A stretch of DNA of 7,619 nt from Clostridia bacterium (lineage in GTDB: Bacteria > Bacillota_A > Clostridia > Oscillospirales > CAG-272). Location of the stretch: positions 1 through 7,619 of the forward strand of contig JAGDAM010000320.1 in NCBI GenBank assembly GCA_017959485.1. The letters run 5' to 3'. Every line of letters starts with the position of its first letter. Position 1 is the stretch's first letter. Positions 6,404 through 7,619 of this stretch are shown here, piece after piece. The notes beneath the pieces were generated by a model, which saw nothing but the letters and a program-made list of their open reading frames with translations, was not told the DNA's origin and ran no database searches. The position numbers were made by a program, and so were the translations under genes.

Positions 6404-6795
6404 CCCGGGAGGGAATCACCGCCGACTGGCCGGTCACCGCGCTCGCCTACCTCGGAGACTCGGTTTACGAGACGGAGGTCAGGGAACGGCTCGTTTGCTC
6501 CGGGATGTCCTCGTCGGCGTCCCTGAACTCGGCGGCGCTGAAGTACGTCACGGCACCGGCTCAGTCCAAAGCGTCGGAAATTATCCTTCCGCTTCTTTCG
6601 GCGGAAGAGGAAAACCTGTACAAAAGAGGCCGCAACAGCACGCATATCAAAAACGCGCCGCGCGGGGCGACTCTCAACGAATACCGCCGGGCGAGCGGAC
6701 TCGAAACGCTGTTCGGATTTCTTTGGCTGACGGGAAGAAAAGACCGCGTCGGAGAACTGCTGGCAGCGGCTTTCCCGGAACTGTACGGCAAATAA
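6400..6795 (+). CDS. mrnC: Mini-ribonuclease III
   Basis: A 131-residue protein made only of an RNase III catalytic domain, without the double-stranded-RNA-binding domain. In Bacillus subtilis the homologue, a dimer, trims both ends of the 23S rRNA precursor. Visible family features are LAYLGDSVYE at 15-24 with the metal-binding Asp20, a KYVTAPAQ stretch at 48-55 and KRGRNS at 75-80. YRRASGLETLFGFLWL follows at 95-110 with the catalytic Glu102. The length is normal. The frame is open upstream to 6295, but the ATG at 6400 overlaps the stop of esterase 2 as ATGA, and the family N-terminus fits there. The GGAG at 6395-6398 is too close to be a normal Shine-Dalgarno, so translation probably depends on coupling. 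The gene is often near cysS in Firmicutes; here it follows an esterase pair. Confidence 0.94.
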   Translation: MTREGITADWPVTALAYLGDSVYETEVRERLVCSGMSSSASLNSAALKYVTAPAQSKASEIILPLLSAEEENLYKRGRNSTHIKNAPRGATLNEYRRASGLETLFGFLWLTGRKDRVGELLAAAFPELYGK

Positions 6796-6808
6796 CAGAG
6801 GAGTAGTA

Positions 6809-7348
6809 ATGAAACACCCGAAAATCGTAATAAGCGTCAGAGGATACGGCGATATGACCGCCGAACTCTATCCGGAATACGCGCCCGTAACGGTAAAGAA
6901 CTTTCTTGAACTTGTGTCAAAGGGGTTTTTCGACGGGCTTATCTTCCACCGCGTAATAAAGAATTTCATGATTCAGGGAGGCGGATACCGGGAGGACTTC
7001 TCGGAGACCGACACTCCCGCGATCCGCGGCGAGTTCGCCGCCAACGGCTGGCCTCAGAACACGCTGAAGCACACGCGCGGCGTGCTGTCGATGGCCCGCA
7101 CAAGCGACCCCGACTCGGCGTCTTCCCAGTTTTTCGTAATGCACAGGGACGCGCCGCATCTTGACGCGCAGTACGCCGCCTTCGGAAAGCTGACCGACGG
7201 ATTCGACGTCCTCGACGCCGTCGCCTCGGTAAAAACCGGAAGGTACGGCTGGTTCTCCGACGTCCCGCGCGAGCCGGTGGTAATAGAGAAGATCGCCCTC
7301 GCGGAAGAAGAGGCAAAGGCCTTCGCGCCTTGCGGCGCTCGGCAGTGA
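6809..7348 (+). CDS. ppiB: Cyclophilin-type peptidyl-prolyl cis-trans isomerase
   Basis: A 179-residue single-domain cyclophilin that catalyses prolyl cis-trans isomerisation. It has no signal peptide and is probably cytoplasmic. The signature FHRVIKNFMIQGG at 46-58 contains the catalytic Arg48 and the pocket residues Phe53 and Gln56. SQFFVMHRDAPHLDAQYAAFGKL follows at about 106-128. His117 stands where human cyclophilin A has Trp121, a change common in bacterial enzymes and linked to weak cyclosporin binding. GAGGAG at 6798-6803 precedes the ATG, 13 bases after the mrnC stop. The last dozen residues (about AKAFAPCGARQ) look like an unstructured tail, and the TGA stop lies inside the first unit of a hairpin-repeat array. 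It is the last gene of the operon. Confidence 0.95.
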   Translation: MKHPKIVISVRGYGDMTAELYPEYAPVTVKNFLELVSKGFFDGLIFHRVIKNFMIQGGGYREDFSETDTPAIRGEFAANGWPQNTLKHTRGVLSMARTSDPDSASSQFFVMHRDAPHLDAQYAAFGKLTDGFDVLDAVASVKTGRYGWFSDVPREPVVIEKIALAEEEAKAFAPCGARQ

Positions 7349-7453
7349 AAATGTCCGGCTGCGCCGGACAGTGAAGTCGTCCGGCTTCGCCGGACTGTGA
7401 AGTAAAACGCTTCGCGTTTTGTGAAGTCTTCGGGCAGAGCCCGAAGGTGAAAA
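7345..7453. repeat. Phased array of GTGAAGT heptamers and 3-nt-loop hairpins
   Basis: Five heptamers begin at 7345, 7371, 7397, 7421 and 7447, with periods of 26, 26, 24 and 26 bases. The three inner ones are GTGAAGT and the two outer ones GTGAAAA. Each gap is almost entirely a hairpin with a 3-nt loop: TGTCCGGC/GCCGGACA (loop TGC), GTCCGGC/GCCGGAC (loop TTC), AAAACGC/GCGTTTT (loop TTC) and CTTCGGGC/GCCCGAAG (loop AGA). Stems differ in sequence but stay complementary, and each keeps GC-NNN-GC at its tip. The first heptamer includes the cyclophilin stop. No hairpin is followed by a clean T-run, so these are not ordinary terminators. The array could protect the transcript 3' end or be a mobile palindromic repeat family. 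I cannot assign it to a named family. Confidence 0.85.
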
Positions 7454-7455
7454 GA

Positions 7456-7489
7456 GACGTAAATCATAATAATTATTACGGTTTACGTC
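7456..7489. repeat. 34-base palindrome with AT-rich core
   Basis: The outer arms GACGTAAATC (7456-7465) and GGTTTACGTC (7480-7489) pair with one G-T wobble. After a single A-C mismatch the inner 12 bases, 7467-7478, are the perfect palindrome TAATAATTATTA. The whole can form a stem of about 17 pairs or a cruciform. It lies two bases after the heptamer array and directly before a GTAG-footed hairpin. Its AT-rich core contrasts with the GC-rich surroundings. It may be a separate palindromic element or part of a composite one. Confidence 0.7.
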
Positions 7490-7512
7490 GTAGGGGCGAG
7501 CATCGCTCGTCC
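7490..7512 (+). repeat. REP-like hairpin with GTAG foot
   Basis: GTAG at 7490-7493 directly precedes GGGCGAGC (7494-7501), a 3-nt loop ATC, and GCTCGTCC (7505-7512). The stem has eight pairs including one G-T wobble. A GTAG-type tetranucleotide at the 5' foot of a hairpin is the layout of bacterial REP sequences recognised by RAYT (TnpA-REP) transposases. No RAYT gene is in the window, so the match is structural only. Confidence 0.5.
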
Positions 7513-7592
7513 GCCTCCGGCCATCGACCATCCGCCTGAAAACGGTAACCGCCGAAGCAAATTGGTGATATCCAAAATACCATAAACGCGTG

Positions 7593-7613
7593 CCTTCCCC
7601 ATTTTGGGGAAGG
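7593..7613. repeat. Perfect 9-bp hairpin, likely edge of an interspersed element
   Basis: CCTTCCCCA (7593-7601), loop TTT, and TGGGGAAGG (7605-7613) form a perfect hairpin six bases from the window end, followed by GGGACC. This pyrimidine/purine stem resembles interspersed repeats I have an impression of seeing in gut Clostridia, and the element probably continues outside the window. It is not followed by a T-run in either direction. The stretch before it, 7513-7592, holds no gene or clear signal apart from a weak direct repeat. Confidence 0.5.
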
Positions 7614-7619
7614 GGGACC

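Noticed and set aside
7404..7420. Rho-independent terminator at the third array hairpin (AAAACGC/GCGTTTT)
   Set aside because: The T-run lies inside the stem and is followed at once by GTGAAGT; the GC part is only three pairs.
7345..7453. CRISPR array
   Set aside because: The repeats are only 7 bases, the spacers are themselves palindromes, and the period is 24-26 bases; there are no cas genes.
7054..7467. Minus-strand open frame running through the hairpin array
   Set aside because: It is antisense to the cyclophilin and encodes repeated FTVRRSRT-like stretches that merely translate the palindromic array.

Overview
The window looks like chromosomal DNA from a GC-rich, uncultured low-rank Firmicute, probably a Clostridia/Oscillospirales-type gut bacterium. 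This is inferred from HPr kinase/phosphorylase and Mini-ribonuclease III, which are Firmicute-typical. Other pointers are strong GGAGGA-type ribosome binding sites, two extended -10 promoters of the form TGTGGTATNNT, and small palindromic repeats after the last gene. GC content is about 60% by eye. No transposase, phage gene, tRNA, rRNA or CRISPR array is visible.

Layout. Bases 1-180 hold no gene I can support: a degenerate 56-bp tandem duplication (36-135) and a GC-rich hairpin (144-169) just past the end of the left operon. The left operon runs on the minus strand: hprK (1730 to 792), then a Sfp-type phosphopantetheinyl transferase (795 to 181), joined by an ATGA overlap. A 317-bp divergent intergenic region (1731-2047) carries a promoter in each direction, a long GC-rich hprK leader, and a hairpin next to the ribosome binding site of the rightward operon.

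The rightward operon has six genes with little space between them. They are a PrsA/PpiC-like lipoprotein foldase, a membrane-anchored protein with a possible degenerate TIM-barrel domain, two tandem paralogous SGNH-hydrolase esterases, mrnC (Mini-III), and a cytoplasmic cyclophilin. ATGA start/stop overlaps join esterase 1 to esterase 2 and esterase 2 to mrnC. The functions are mixed: exported-protein folding, deacylation of small substrates, 23S rRNA maturation and prolyl isomerisation. I read this as a co-transcribed housekeeping/accessory cluster, not a single pathway.

The region after the last gene (7349-7619) is non-coding and dense in palindromes. The most distinctive item is a phased array at 7345-7453. 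It has five copies of a heptamer, GTGAAGT (GTGAAAA at both ends), separated by four different hairpins that each have a 3-nt loop inside the frame GC-NNN-GC. The first heptamer contains the cyclophilin stop codon. Next come a 34-nt AT-cored palindrome, a GTAG-footed hairpin resembling REP elements, and, at the window edge, another perfect hairpin whose element probably continues outside the window. Bases 7513-7592 hold only a weak direct repeat. This repeat zone is the best candidate for something undescribed. The conserved heptamer with covarying stems suggests a family of interspersed palindromic elements, but I cannot identify a named family or test its copy number from this window.
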